Shown piece by piece: positions 17,611-26,016 of a stretch of DNA of 64,000 nt (the stretch's first letter is position 1; each line of letters begins with the position of its first letter). This DNA is from Desmospora profundinema (GTDB taxonomy: Bacteria; Bacillota; Bacilli; Thermoactinomycetales; DSM-45169), in assembly GCF_031454155.1 (NCBI RefSeq), contig NZ_JAVDQG010000002.1, positions 496,001 to 560,000 on the forward strand, in the 5' to 3' direction. A program made the translations under genes and the position numbers. The notes under the pieces were generated by a model, which was given only the letters and a program-made list of their open reading frames with translations, had not been told where the DNA came from and made no database searches.

Positions 17611-17859
17611 CTATGGGGATGGTTGGTTGAACTCCGTCGCCAGCTCCCGACGCAGTGAACGTTCCACACGTGAGACAAAATGCATACGCTCGATTCGTCG
17701 GATCATCTGATCCGCTTTTCGTCCGTCAATATACATAAAGACATATTTCAACCGTTTGGAAACATAATGGATGTTGCCTATGCGTCCCAATGAACGCGCC
17801 GCCTTGAGATCTTTCACCCAAACAGCCAACCCGAGCCGTTCCGCGATCTCGCTAGACAT
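17611..17859 (-). CDS. ylbG: YlbG family protein (DUF2129)
   Basis: 82 aa. KAARSLGRIGNIHYVSKRLKYVFMYID matches Bacillus YlbG (KAARHLRRFGNIHYVSKRMKYVIMYV) closely. ATG 17859 with AAAGGAGA at 8 bases. Function is unknown; in Bacillus it neighbours ylbF, as it does here (ylbF is 0.5 kb away on the same strand, with one gene on the opposite strand in between). Confidence 0.93.
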   Translation of the reverse strand: MSSEIAERLGLAVWVKDLKAARSLGRIGNIHYVSKRLKYVFMYIDGRKADQMIRRIERMHFVSRVERSLRRELATEFNQPSP

Positions 17860-17995
17860 GTGTCGTATCTCCTTTGCCACATAGTTCTGCCAGGGGCACG
17901 TCGATGGATCGACTCTCTCTTCCTAATCTATGGTAACAAAGTTCCATCTATAAATCAAACAAGACAGTCCCTGTCCATCAGAAGGAGGAGGTTCG

Positions 17996-18328
17996 ATGGA
18001 GGCGTTCGTCCATCGGTTACTGGATCTTTTGAAAAAAGAATCCGACTGTCAGAAAGTGATGCACCGGGTCCATGCAGGTGTTGATTTTTTCTATTTCTCT
18101 CCTTCCGGCCTACACTGGGGAGAACGAATGAAGCGGCTTATCACGCCTCTAATCAAAGATACCGAAGTCTCTTTTGAATGTCGATATGTTCGCCGATCCC
18201 AAGAGCGCGACGTTTACCGCATCCATTTTCGCGTGCCGGATGAAAAGAGTTTTTGTTGTGGAAACCAATGCATGGACTGTATCCTCCTTCGAGGATACCG
18301 ACACAGTGAGACCCGGCAACGAGAGTGA
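17996..18328 (+). CDS. Hypothetical Cys-rich-tail protein inserted between ylbG and ylbF
   Basis: 110 aa with an excellent site (AAGGAGGAGG, 5 bases before ATG). Basic and soluble. The C-terminal part holds the cluster CCGNQCMDC, a possible metal or Fe-S site. The family is not recognised. It lies on the opposite strand to the flanking ylb genes, interrupting an arrangement that is contiguous in Bacillus. Confidence 0.7.
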   Translation: MEAFVHRLLDLLKKESDCQKVMHRVHAGVDFFYFSPSGLHWGERMKRLITPLIKDTEVSFECRYVRRSQERDVYRIHFRVPDEKSFCCGNQCMDCILLRGYRHSETRQRE

Positions 18329-18353
18329 ACACGGCGAATAGACTGGCATGTAC

Positions 18354-18382
18354 AAAAAAACCGACCTGGAGAGATCGGTTAA
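18354..18382 (-). terminator. Terminator of ylbF
   Basis: Minus strand AACCGATC-N6-GGTCGGTT followed by TTTTT; the stem begins in the ylbF stop codon. Confidence 0.7.
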
Positions 18383-18801
18383 CCACAGCCTTTTCGCCGG
18401 TTGAGATTGGCTTGACGCAATTCACGGGGATCGTTGATCGGCACCTTGATCGAATCGGATACCGCCTGGGCAAGTGTCCGGCTCACTTCTGACAGCAAAC
18501 GGTCCACCTGCTCTTCCGCTTCCAGGTACCGACCGATCAAGGGGTGTTTCTCCATCTCCTTTAAAAACGCTTCCGCTTCTTTTTTAGCGGCATGATAGTC
18601 GGGGTGAAAATGGCCGAACCGCTGCGCCTCTTCAAACCGATCTTTTTTACGTCTGAAGCCTGCAATCAAGCGTTGCGCTTCATCATCTTTCTCGATCCGT
18701 TGTTTCAGTTCCAAGTATTGCTTCACTTCTTTGCATTCATTTATATGATCGGCCAGCTGATAGGCCTCCAATAGAATCTCTGACATATCCAACGTGTTCA
18801 T
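18379..18801 (-). CDS. ylbF: YlbF (RicF), subunit of the Ric complex
   Basis: 140 aa. The helical YlbF/YmcA fold is evident (SEILLEAYQLADHINECKEV, then QRIEKDDEAQRLIAGFRRKK). In Bacillus YlbF, YmcA and YaaT form the Ric complex that controls RNase Y processing and supports sporulation, competence and biofilm formation. The C-terminus ends in GCG, so one Cys of the Fe-S region can be seen. Start ATG 18801 with GGGAGGG at 6 bases. Confidence 0.88.
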   Translation of the reverse strand: MNTLDMSEILLEAYQLADHINECKEVKQYLELKQRIEKDDEAQRLIAGFRRKKDRFEEAQRFGHFHPDYHAAKKEAEAFLKEMEKHPLIGRYLEAEEQVDRLLSEVSRTLAQAVSDSIKVPINDPRELRQANLNRRKGCG

Positions 18802-18988
18802 GGGTATCCCTCCCCTGTCCATCATACCATATTTCAAGCGTGTGTCCGATTCCGTGTGATCGTCAAGAGCCATGGCAAGACCGGGGAACAAAAGGGGCCA
18901 GGCAGGTGCGCAGCCTTGTCAACACCGATCCTCCAATAAAAACCATAACCAAACACCCCCTTGAATCGACCCGTTTCATTTTGTCCCT

Positions 18989-20908
18989 TCATTCTTTCCA
19001 TGGGGGGAGAATTCCCACTTGACTCACTCCCGACAGGGGAACGGATCGCTCGGCCCCGTCCTCCCCTTTTCCCCGTACCATCCATTCCTGCCCTTCAGCG
19101 GCAACAGAAGTGGGGGTGATCCGGTGAACCCGGCCATCCGGCCCGGACCAGGACACATCCAATTCCAACCGGGACGCCTGTCGAAACACTTCCCGCAGTG
19201 TGGACTCATGGTATGGCCGAAGAGAATCGGTCCACATCCGCGGCAGGGAAGACCAGCCTGGTATGGCCGTTTCCGGACGGAAATCCGGCCGTTCCACCTT
19301 CCAGGCGGCCAACGATTCTCCCTCCTCCCATCGATCTTGAACTTCATCTAATTCTTTCCACCAGACTGGGCTTCCTTCGTGTTCCTGCGCAAGAGGAATC
19401 CCCTGCTTAGCCACCCATCGTTTGAACGCTTTTGCCCCTTCCTCTTGAAGAGCAAAGATTCGCCTGCTCACCACGCGTCCCCAATCCGGGTGTTCGCTTA
19501 AACATTGTGTCCATTCATCTGCCCAGCCCTCTTCCGCCAATTCTGCCAGCCAGACCGCTTCCAAGCGGGCACCCTGCCGCTCTCCCCACTCCCGGATCGA
19601 TTCCGCCACCATCGGCGGCAACGTCCGTCCTGTCAATTCCTCCAATTCCGCTGTCATTGCCACTGTGGTAAGCCCCTTGGTCGCTCCTTGCTGCACCGAT
19701 TCCGGCGTCAACAGATAATGGACAAGAGGATCGCCGCCCATATAATCGGCAAACTGGGCCAGCCGCCAACGACGATCAAGCGGGGTACCGGGAGGAAGAA
19801 GTACCTCTCCATCCGGTTGCACTCTGCCCTTCCATCCTTTTGAACCCTGCTTTAATAACGGCACCCAAGGGGACCATCGCCACCATGTTCTTCCTTCTCT
19901 TCCGACTTGCTCCGTCCATCCCATCCAGGTTAGAGCCGCCAGCCATTCTTTCAATACATCCGCCACTTCTCCCCGTACTGAGGGACTGCTGCCCTTTACC
20001 GACAAGTCTTGCCAGGCGACCGTGACGGTTTCTTCCCATTCATACCAATTTGGTCCGCTTTGCCGTTGCAGCCACCACCACAGGGGATGCTGACGGGGGT
20101 GTCGCGAGAGAAAAGCTTGCTCTACCTGAGCCCACAACTCGTCCAAACGAATCGACCAGGATTGCAATAACCAGCGGGCCACCCCTTTACGGCGCAACTT
20201 CACCCGGCCCGGTTCAAATGCGATCAAATTCAGCCGATCAGCCAGTTCCATCAGCAGCAGAAAAGCGGCATTCCCGCTGCCGTCATCCCAATACGATCCC
20301 TGTAAACCGTCGGAATCCAGTTCCAAATCCGCTGCCCATTTCCGTTCAATTTTTCGGGGCAACTGTCGTTCTTTAGTAAGGGGCAACCCTTCCCGGTCGA
20401 TCATGACCAAAAAGAGAAATAAATGATCCCATATTCCAGACAACCGATTTTCTCCAGAAATATCTGTACCGGGAAGAGGACAGGGAGTGACCTTTGACGA
20501 CAAAACCGCTTCTCTCACCTCTCGGGGACACCAAAACATTCGCTCTCCGCCTGGAAGGCGCAATCGAAAAACCAATCCCCGACCCGCCAACAACGACAAA
20601 CCCACCCGTAACCGAGCGGGAGAAAGTCCCACACAGGAGGCCGACTCGCTCACCTTCGACTCCGGCAGCCCTTCCTCTCCCACCTGCCAGATGAGAAAAT
20701 CCATCGCTTTTTGCTCCCAGCCGCTTAATCCGGCTGGGCCTTCAATGAGTCTTTTCCTCCATTCACTTATGACAGCGGCCGTCCCTTTCACTTGATCCCG
20801 CCCCAACTGGCCGGCCCAAAATGCTGTCACTTCAGCAGGCAGCGCCTGCAGGCACTCTTTCCATGTCGGTCGATGTCGAATCAATTCCACTGTTCCGCAT
20901 CCACCCAT
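18989..20908 (-). CDS. Helicase-associated protein (Helicase_C_3-like), XPB partner
   Basis: About 639 aa, rich in Trp and Leu, without Walker motifs. It is translationally coupled to the XPB helicase: possible starts (ATG 20908, GTG 20890) lie inside the 3' end of the helicase gene. Proteins of this type, with a so-called helicase XPB/Ssl2 N-terminal domain (PF13625), accompany XPB in many Actinobacteria and some Bacillales. The C-terminal third (VSWSGPDGRVHRITPTSV) resembles an accessory strand-rich domain. Probably a structural partner of XPB in DNA repair; the biochemical role is not established. Confidence 0.8.
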   Translation of the reverse strand: MGGCGTVELIRHRPTWKECLQALPAEVTAFWAGQLGRDQVKGTAAVISEWRKRLIEGPAGLSGWEQKAMDFLIWQVGEEGLPESKVSESASCVGLSPARLRVGLSLLAGRGLVFRLRLPGGERMFWCPREVREAVLSSKVTPCPLPGTDISGENRLSGIWDHLFLFLVMIDREGLPLTKERQLPRKIERKWAADLELDSDGLQGSYWDDGSGNAAFLLLMELADRLNLIAFEPGRVKLRRKGVARWLLQSWSIRLDELWAQVEQAFLSRHPRQHPLWWWLQRQSGPNWYEWEETVTVAWQDLSVKGSSPSVRGEVADVLKEWLAALTWMGWTEQVGREGRTWWRWSPWVPLLKQGSKGWKGRVQPDGEVLLPPGTPLDRRWRLAQFADYMGGDPLVHYLLTPESVQQGATKGLTTVAMTAELEELTGRTLPPMVAESIREWGERQGARLEAVWLAELAEEGWADEWTQCLSEHPDWGRVVSRRIFALQEEGAKAFKRWVAKQGIPLAQEHEGSPVWWKELDEVQDRWEEGESLAAWKVERPDFRPETAIPGWSSLPRMWTDSLRPYHESTLREVFRQASRLELDVSWSGPDGRVHRITPTSVAAEGQEWMVRGKGEDGAERSVPLSGVSQVGILPPWKE

Positions 20909-22545
20909 CGATACCGGTATCCTTGTTCCACTAAAAATCGCCTCCGGTTCCATGCATATTCCTGATCCACCGTGTTTCGGGTCACAATGTTGTAAAAGGA
21001 AGCCCGATTCTCTCCCTCTTTGGGGCGCAGAATGCGCCCCAGCCGCTGTGCCTCCTCTTGGCGTGAACCAAACGTTCCGGAAACCTGGATTGCGGCCTTG
21101 GTATCGGGCAGATCGACAGCAAAATTGGCCACCTTGGAGACCACCAAAACACCAATCTCCCCTTCACGGAAAGCCCGGTACAAGGACTCCCGCTCTCCCT
21201 GAGGAGTGCTTCCTGTTATCAGTGGAGCTCGCAGCCGTTCGGCAATCAGCTGCAATTGGGATAAATATTGGCCGATCACCAGAACTTGCTTTCCCCCATG
21301 AAGGGATACCAAATGCTCCAGTACATCCAATTTATTCGGATTTTCGGCGGCAATTCGATACCGGTGCTGCCGTTTGGCCTCCCGGTATGCTTGATAGCGA
21401 TGATCACCCATGGAAACACGGACTTCGACACATTCCGCCTTGGCGATCCACCCGTGCTGTTCCATCCATTTCCATGGCATCTCAAACCGCTTGGGACCGA
21501 TCAGAGTGAAGACATCCCCTTCCCGTCCATCCTCCCGTACCAATGTTGCGGTTAAACCGAGGCGACGACGGGCTTGCAGTTCGGCAGTGGCACGAAAAAC
21601 CGGTGCCGGCAACAGGTGAACTTCATCATAAATGATGAATCCCCAATCCCTCCGATCAAACAGATCCAAATGAGTAAAGGTGCCGTCCTGGCCGTCACGA
21701 TGGGTTAAGATTTGGTAGGTGGCCACGGTGATCGGACGTACATTTTTTCGTTTTGCCGTGTATTCCCCCACGTCATCTGGGGAAAGATCCGTCTTCTCCG
21801 TTATTTCCCTTATCCACTGCTGTACCGATGTCGCATTGGGGGTCAGGATCAGGGTGGCCCGTCCCACCTGAGCAAGGGCCGCCAATCCAATCACCGTTTT
21901 TCCTGCTCCGCAGGGCAGAACCAATACACCGGATTCGTGTCGATTGAAAACCTCTACCGCCTGTTTCTGATAATCGCGCAACCGAAACGGCTCGCCATCC
22001 GCCAACCGATCCCGTAAACGGATCGTGAGGGGCTCCCCTTCCTCGTATCCGGCACCATCTGCCACCGGATATCCTAGACGCATCATCTCCTCTTTGATCC
22101 ATCCCCGATCGACGGGATCGACTCGAAGCCGGTGTTGATCCACCCAAACCAAACGCTCCCCGACGATATGATGATCGGCCACCCAACGAATGCGCTCCGG
22201 ATCCTCACATATCAATAAAAGGGAACCGGAGGGATGGGTCTCCAGGCGAAATAACCCATACCGTTCCATGGTTTCTTCAATCTCTTCTTCCAGGGAGCGG
22301 GGCACCCCCCATTGGCTGTTCTCACGCAGAAAGGATACAATCTTGCCCGCGGTCCAGCCCGAAGCTGCCGCATTCCATAACGATAACGGAGTCAGGCGGA
22401 AGGTGTGCATCCCTTCTGGTGTTTTCACTTGGTGAGCAAACGCAGCCAACCCCATTCGAACCTCTTCTGCACGAAGATGATCCTCTTCCAACAGGACACG
22501 ACCCATCCCTTCCACAATAAGAGGAGCATCCGGTTGAAACTGCAC
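20881..22545 (-). CDS. DNA repair helicase XPB (ERCC3/Rad25 type, SF2)
   Basis: 554 aa. ATP-dependent 3'-5' DNA helicase/translocase. Walker A PCGAGKT at 211-217, DEVH box at 307-310, motif III LGLTAT followed by the XPB-specific VRED motif (RED), motif VI QRLGRILRPK. Start: GTG 22545 has GGGAGG 9 bases upstream and gives a normal bacterial XPB N-terminus (MQFQPDAPLIVEG); the open frame runs 18 codons further. Bacterial XPB homologues are presumed to act in nucleotide excision repair or transcription-linked repair. In operon with the gene above. Confidence 0.93.
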   Translation of the reverse strand: MQFQPDAPLIVEGMGRVLLEEDHLRAEEVRMGLAAFAHQVKTPEGMHTFRLTPLSLWNAAASGWTAGKIVSFLRENSQWGVPRSLEEEIEETMERYGLFRLETHPSGSLLLICEDPERIRWVADHHIVGERLVWVDQHRLRVDPVDRGWIKEEMMRLGYPVADGAGYEEGEPLTIRLRDRLADGEPFRLRDYQKQAVEVFNRHESGVLVLPCGAGKTVIGLAALAQVGRATLILTPNATSVQQWIREITEKTDLSPDDVGEYTAKRKNVRPITVATYQILTHRDGQDGTFTHLDLFDRRDWGFIIYDEVHLLPAPVFRATAELQARRRLGLTATLVREDGREGDVFTLIGPKRFEMPWKWMEQHGWIAKAECVEVRVSMGDHRYQAYREAKRQHRYRIAAENPNKLDVLEHLVSLHGGKQVLVIGQYLSQLQLIAERLRAPLITGSTPQGERESLYRAFREGEIGVLVVSKVANFAVDLPDTKAAIQVSGTFGSRQEEAQRLGRILRPKEGENRASFYNIVTRNTVDQEYAWNRRRFLVEQGYRYRWVDAEQWN

Positions 22546-22757
22546 ACAAACCACCCTCCCTGGCAATCTGGATAAGTAAAGGATTTTGGAAATGATCATC
22601 CCTCTTCCTTACCATTCTTCCGCAAAATCGCTGGAAACATGACCGGTTGATCCCAACTGTGATAAGATATTGGAAAATGGAGGTCTCCAAAAATATTGCA
22701 ACTTTTTTGCCCGTGCCTCCGTCCATAGGTTGAACAACCAAAGGAGGCCGGATAACC

Positions 22758-23642
22758 ATGATCCTGCGGCAGGTGAAATGCATGATGATAGGAGTTCTGT
22801 TTTTGTGGGGAGTAACCGGTTGCGGCACCCCGATGTCGGATGGCGACGGCGGAGAATCCGGTGCCGGCGGACCGGATTTGGAAAAGGATGGTCCTGTCGC
22901 TTTTCAAAACGAACGGGAAGGAGATCTTCCTGAGCCCGTCCGAGCGAAAAAGGAAGAATGGGAGGAAAAACCCCCGGAGAAACCCGTCCATGCTGAGGTG
23001 AAACACGATGACACCCTGTTTGTGGTCATCGCTACTCCCCAAAAACCGACGGGAGGCTATACGATTCGTGTCAACCAGGTCGTGCAAGAAGATAGCCGGG
23101 TGAACATCCACGCGGAGGAGGTGCCGCCACCGGAGGACAGCATGGTTATTCAAGCCCTCACCACACCCACGGCGGTAATCTCCATCCAGACAAAAGAGGA
23201 AGTGGATATCCGGTTGAACATGAAAGAAGTGGAGACAGATGACGACGAGACCGACTCCACGGATGAGCCGAGTACCTCCTCCTTATCCATTCAATCGGAA
23301 CAGATGGAGCAACTCCCCTCTGTAGTCAAGGAGGAGGTACAATCGCTCCGCACCCGTGCCCAAGGCGGGAAAACGACGGTGCATCATGATGGACGGCAAT
23401 TTGTCATTATCGCTTTGGGAGAACGACGTACCGGCGGATATTATGTGGAAGTGGAGGAAGTCACCCGGCAGGGGGATGAAGTGCATGTGTACGCCCGAGA
23501 AGTGGGTCCGAAATCGGGTATGATGGTGACACAAGCCCTTACATACCCCTTGGAAGTGGTATCGTTTGAATCGGAACGGGAAAAACCGGTCACCATCCAT
23601 CTACAGCGTTCCGATTCCACCCCCAACCGTCCCGATCGCTAA
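22758..23642 (+). CDS. Lipoprotein with two PrcB_C domains
   Basis: 294 aa. A lipobox (GVTGC, Cys at about 22) follows a short hydrophobic signal. Two homologous modules of ~55 residues are recognised: FVVIATPQKPTGGYTIRV...QALTTPTAVISI (about 90-155) and FVIIALGERRTGGYYVEV...QALTYPLEVVSF (about 215-275). They match the PrcB C-terminal domain of the Treponema dentilisin protease complex, found in many Firmicutes surface proteins. Acidic linkers separate them. AAGGAGG precedes the ATG. A role in protecting or assembling an extracellular protease is the family-based guess; the subtilases in this window lack export signals, so no partner is obvious. Confidence 0.85.
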   Translation: MILRQVKCMMIGVLFLWGVTGCGTPMSDGDGGESGAGGPDLEKDGPVAFQNEREGDLPEPVRAKKEEWEEKPPEKPVHAEVKHDDTLFVVIATPQKPTGGYTIRVNQVVQEDSRVNIHAEEVPPPEDSMVIQALTTPTAVISIQTKEEVDIRLNMKEVETDDDETDSTDEPSTSSLSIQSEQMEQLPSVVKEEVQSLRTRAQGGKTTVHHDGRQFVIIALGERRTGGYYVEVEEVTRQGDEVHVYAREVGPKSGMMVTQALTYPLEVVSFESEREKPVTIHLQRSDSTPNRPDR

Positions 23643-23670
23643 ACGGAACCCCTTCTTTTTGTAACGAAAA

Positions 23671-23696
23671 TCCCCGCCCAGAAGGCGGGAATTTTC
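23671..23696 (+). terminator. Terminator after the PrcB-domain gene
   Basis: CCCGCC-CAGAA-GGCGGG followed by AATTTTC, 30 bp after the stop. Confidence 0.7.
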
Positions 23697-23721
23697 TTTG
23701 TGACCATTGAACCGGATGGGG

Positions 23722-23868
23722 TCAGGCGTATTTCCGTTCCTTGTCCGGGCGGGACTCCCGCTCGGGTTCTCCGCCCCGATCCGGTTGTTCCGGGGCGGTC
23801 GTGATCGGTTCCCGGGGAGTCGTGATTTCCGGCTCCCTCCGGGGGGTTCCGATTTCCGGAATGCGCAT
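23722..23868 (-). CDS. Short Pro/Glu/Arg-rich protein with internal repeats
   Basis: 48 aa frame: ATG at 23868, stop TGA at 23722-23724. GAGGAGGG lies 7 bases before the ATG. The product is extremely polar, with the repeated words IGTPRREPEI and ITTPREPI and a tail of alternating Arg/Glu/Asp/Pro. It has the look of a low-complexity spore coat or SASP-like small protein; not recognised. It lies 92 bp downstream of the next minus-strand coat-like gene and could be co-transcribed with it. Confidence 0.55.
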   Translation of the reverse strand: MRIPEIGTPRREPEITTPREPITTAPEQPDRGGEPERESRPDKERKYA

Positions 23869-23960
23869 CTTTAACCCTCCTCACGGCCAAACATGGCCAC
23901 CCGATAGTATACCCGATCAGCCGTTTCACCCTTCCTCTACCGGTTGGTACCATGTTCCTG

Positions 23961-24323
23961 TTATTCCCGCAGCCAGGGAGACTCCGGAGATTCTGGGGAT
24001 TCCCAAATAGGGGAGACGTCCTCAACCTCTCCGGATCGGGATACCGGTGCCGACCCCGCTCTCTCCAAACTCCACTCATCCCTCCTATCCTTCCTAAATG
24101 GATCTGGCGGCATCTTTCTTCCCGTTGCCTCGGCATTCCGGGGAACAGGTTCTCCCATTCCAACTCTTCGCAATTGAGGGGGAGATCCGGGACCAGTCGC
24201 CCATGGATAACCGTAGTAGGTTCCATAATCCCATTCATGAATAGGGGACCCAGGGAAGTGCCCGTGGTACGGAGACGGTGTCCACCATTCCTGCGGTGAA
24301 ATCCATCTTTGTTGTCTCCACAT
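23961..24323 (-). CDS. Aromatic/proline-rich protein, possible spore coat component
   Basis: 120 aa. The first 55 residues are rich in Trp, Tyr, Pro, His and Gly (SPQEWWTPSPYHGHFPGSP, WDYGTYYGYPW), the composition of many coat or crust proteins; the rest is charged with a final SPESPESPW. AAAGGAG lies 8 bases before ATG 24323, which decides the start. A competing 199-codon frame on the same strand has no such site and is rejected. Confidence 0.6.
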   Translation of the reverse strand: MWRQQRWISPQEWWTPSPYHGHFPGSPIHEWDYGTYYGYPWATGPGSPPQLRRVGMGEPVPRNAEATGRKMPPDPFRKDRRDEWSLERAGSAPVSRSGEVEDVSPIWESPESPESPWLRE

Positions 24324-24469
24324 GAATGTCGCTCCTTTCACAATGAAATCATTACAATATATGGAGATAGAAGCGGTCCTCATTCCGAGTTGGTCCCCAT
24401 TTCCAACCCCAATGGGATTCTGTTATGATGAGAAAGGTTGAAACCCGGTGCTGAAAGGAGGAGGAACTT

Positions 24470-25834
24470 TTGTCCGTTCAAGAACGGAGACATGAAATCG
24501 ATTTGGATCAGATCAAACTGGCACTGCAAAAACGGGAACGTAAGTTTCTGCGCCCGCTGATCGATGAACTGCAGCCCTATGATGTGGGGCAAATCTTTTT
24601 CCAGCTGGAAGGCGTATACCGCTCTCATTTTCTCGGCATGTTGTACGCCGAAGAAATCGCAGAACTGCTGGAAGAGATGGATGCCGAAGATCAACAAGAA
24701 ATCCTCACCAACCTCAGTGCCGAAAAAACATCCCGCGTGTTGAATCGTATGTCTTCGGATGATGCTGCCGATTTATTCGGGGAGATGGAAGAGAGCAACG
24801 TTCAAACCCTGCTTAAATCGATGGAACGGGACGAGGCGGACAAAGTGCGCGCCCTCCTCCATTATCCCGAAGACACCGCCGGCGGGAAAATGACGTTGGA
24901 ATACGTCAGCGTCTACGATACCTACACGGTGGAAGAAGTAATCCAGTATCTGCGACGAGAAGCTCCCACGGCTGAAACCGTCTACTATGTCTATGTCATC
25001 GATGCCGATGACCGATTGGTGGGAGTCGTCTCTTTGCGTGAACTCCTCATTGCGCAGCCCCACACCCCAATCACGGACATTATGTATGAACGGATTATCT
25101 CCGTACCTGTGGAAATGGATCAGGAAGAAGTCGCCCGTATCATGGAACGATACGACTTCCTGGCCATCCCTGTCGTGGATGACGAAAAACGGCTCTTGGG
25201 AATTATCACTGTCGACGATGTGATCGATGTATTGATTGAGGAAGCCCAGGAGGATATCGCCAAATTGTCCGCCGTTGGACAGACGGAAATGGATGTCATT
25301 ACCCACCCCTTCGCCTCGGCTCGGCGTCGCATCCCGTGGTTGTTGCTGCTGCTCTTGATCGGAATGTTAACGGCTTCCATCCTCAGCACCTTTGAGGAAA
25401 CCATCGATAAAGTAGCCGCCTTGGCGTTCTTTATGCCTATGATCGCGGGAATGACCGGCAACACCGGTACGCAATCCCTCGCATTGGTGATCCGCGGGTT
25501 GGCCAATGGACAATTAACGCGGGATCGCTACTGGCAGATTATGCGTCAGGAAGGGGTGGTGGGGGTCATCATCGGGTTTGTCTGCAGCCTCCTGATCATT
25601 GGCATCGTCACCTTGTTCCTGGGTAATCTTTATCTGGGATTAGTGGTGGGCGGCTCCATGCTCCTTACACTGATTATCGGGACATTGGCAGGCACACTGA
25701 TCCCTTTGATTCTTCACCTTCTGAAAGTGGACCCCACCGTTGCTTCCGGTCCGTTGATCACCACCTTGAACGATGTGTTCTCCCTGCTGGTCTACTTTGG
25801 CTTTGCAACATTATTCCTTCAATACTTACTTTAA
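24470..25834 (+). CDS. mgtE: Magnesium transporter MgtE
   Basis: 454 aa Mg2+ channel/transporter. Order: MgtE_N superhelical domain (about 20-130; GMLYAEEIAELLEEMDAEDQ), paired CBS domains (about 135-255; sense cytosolic Mg2+), a connecting plug helix, and five membrane segments (about 285-454) with the pore signature MIAGMTGNTGTQSLALVIRG. TTG start after an ideal AAGGAGGAGG site. A terminator follows. No M-box riboswitch was seen in the 146-bp upstream gap. Confidence 0.96.
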   Translation: MSVQERRHEIDLDQIKLALQKRERKFLRPLIDELQPYDVGQIFFQLEGVYRSHFLGMLYAEEIAELLEEMDAEDQQEILTNLSAEKTSRVLNRMSSDDAADLFGEMEESNVQTLLKSMERDEADKVRALLHYPEDTAGGKMTLEYVSVYDTYTVEEVIQYLRREAPTAETVYYVYVIDADDRLVGVVSLRELLIAQPHTPITDIMYERIISVPVEMDQEEVARIMERYDFLAIPVVDDEKRLLGIITVDDVIDVLIEEAQEDIAKLSAVGQTEMDVITHPFASARRRIPWLLLLLLIGMLTASILSTFEETIDKVAALAFFMPMIAGMTGNTGTQSLALVIRGLANGQLTRDRYWQIMRQEGVVGVIIGFVCSLLIIGIVTLFLGNLYLGLVVGGSMLLTLIIGTLAGTLIPLILHLLKVDPTVASGPLITTLNDVFSLLVYFGFATLFLQYLL

Positions 25835-25847
25835 AAGCATCCTTTCC

Positions 25848-25871
25848 ATCCCCTGCAAAGGGGATTTTTTT
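25848..25871 (+). terminator. Terminator of mgtE
   Basis: ATCCCC-TGCAAA-GGGGAT followed by TTTTTT. Confidence 0.9.
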
Positions 25872-26016
25872 ATGACTTTATGTGGGGATACTGAAAAATG
25901 GAATGCCCTGACAGGTCCCAATCACTTGGATAAAGGAAAGTTCAAACAGATGGATACGAGCCTTCTATGAGGATCTCCGTCATTCAAACCTAACTTTTCG
26001 GGAGGGCGTTTACACC

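Noticed and set aside
23639-24238. 199-codon minus-strand frame
   Set aside because: Overlaps two same-strand genes (23722-23868 and 23961-24323) that each have a strong ribosome binding site; this frame has none.
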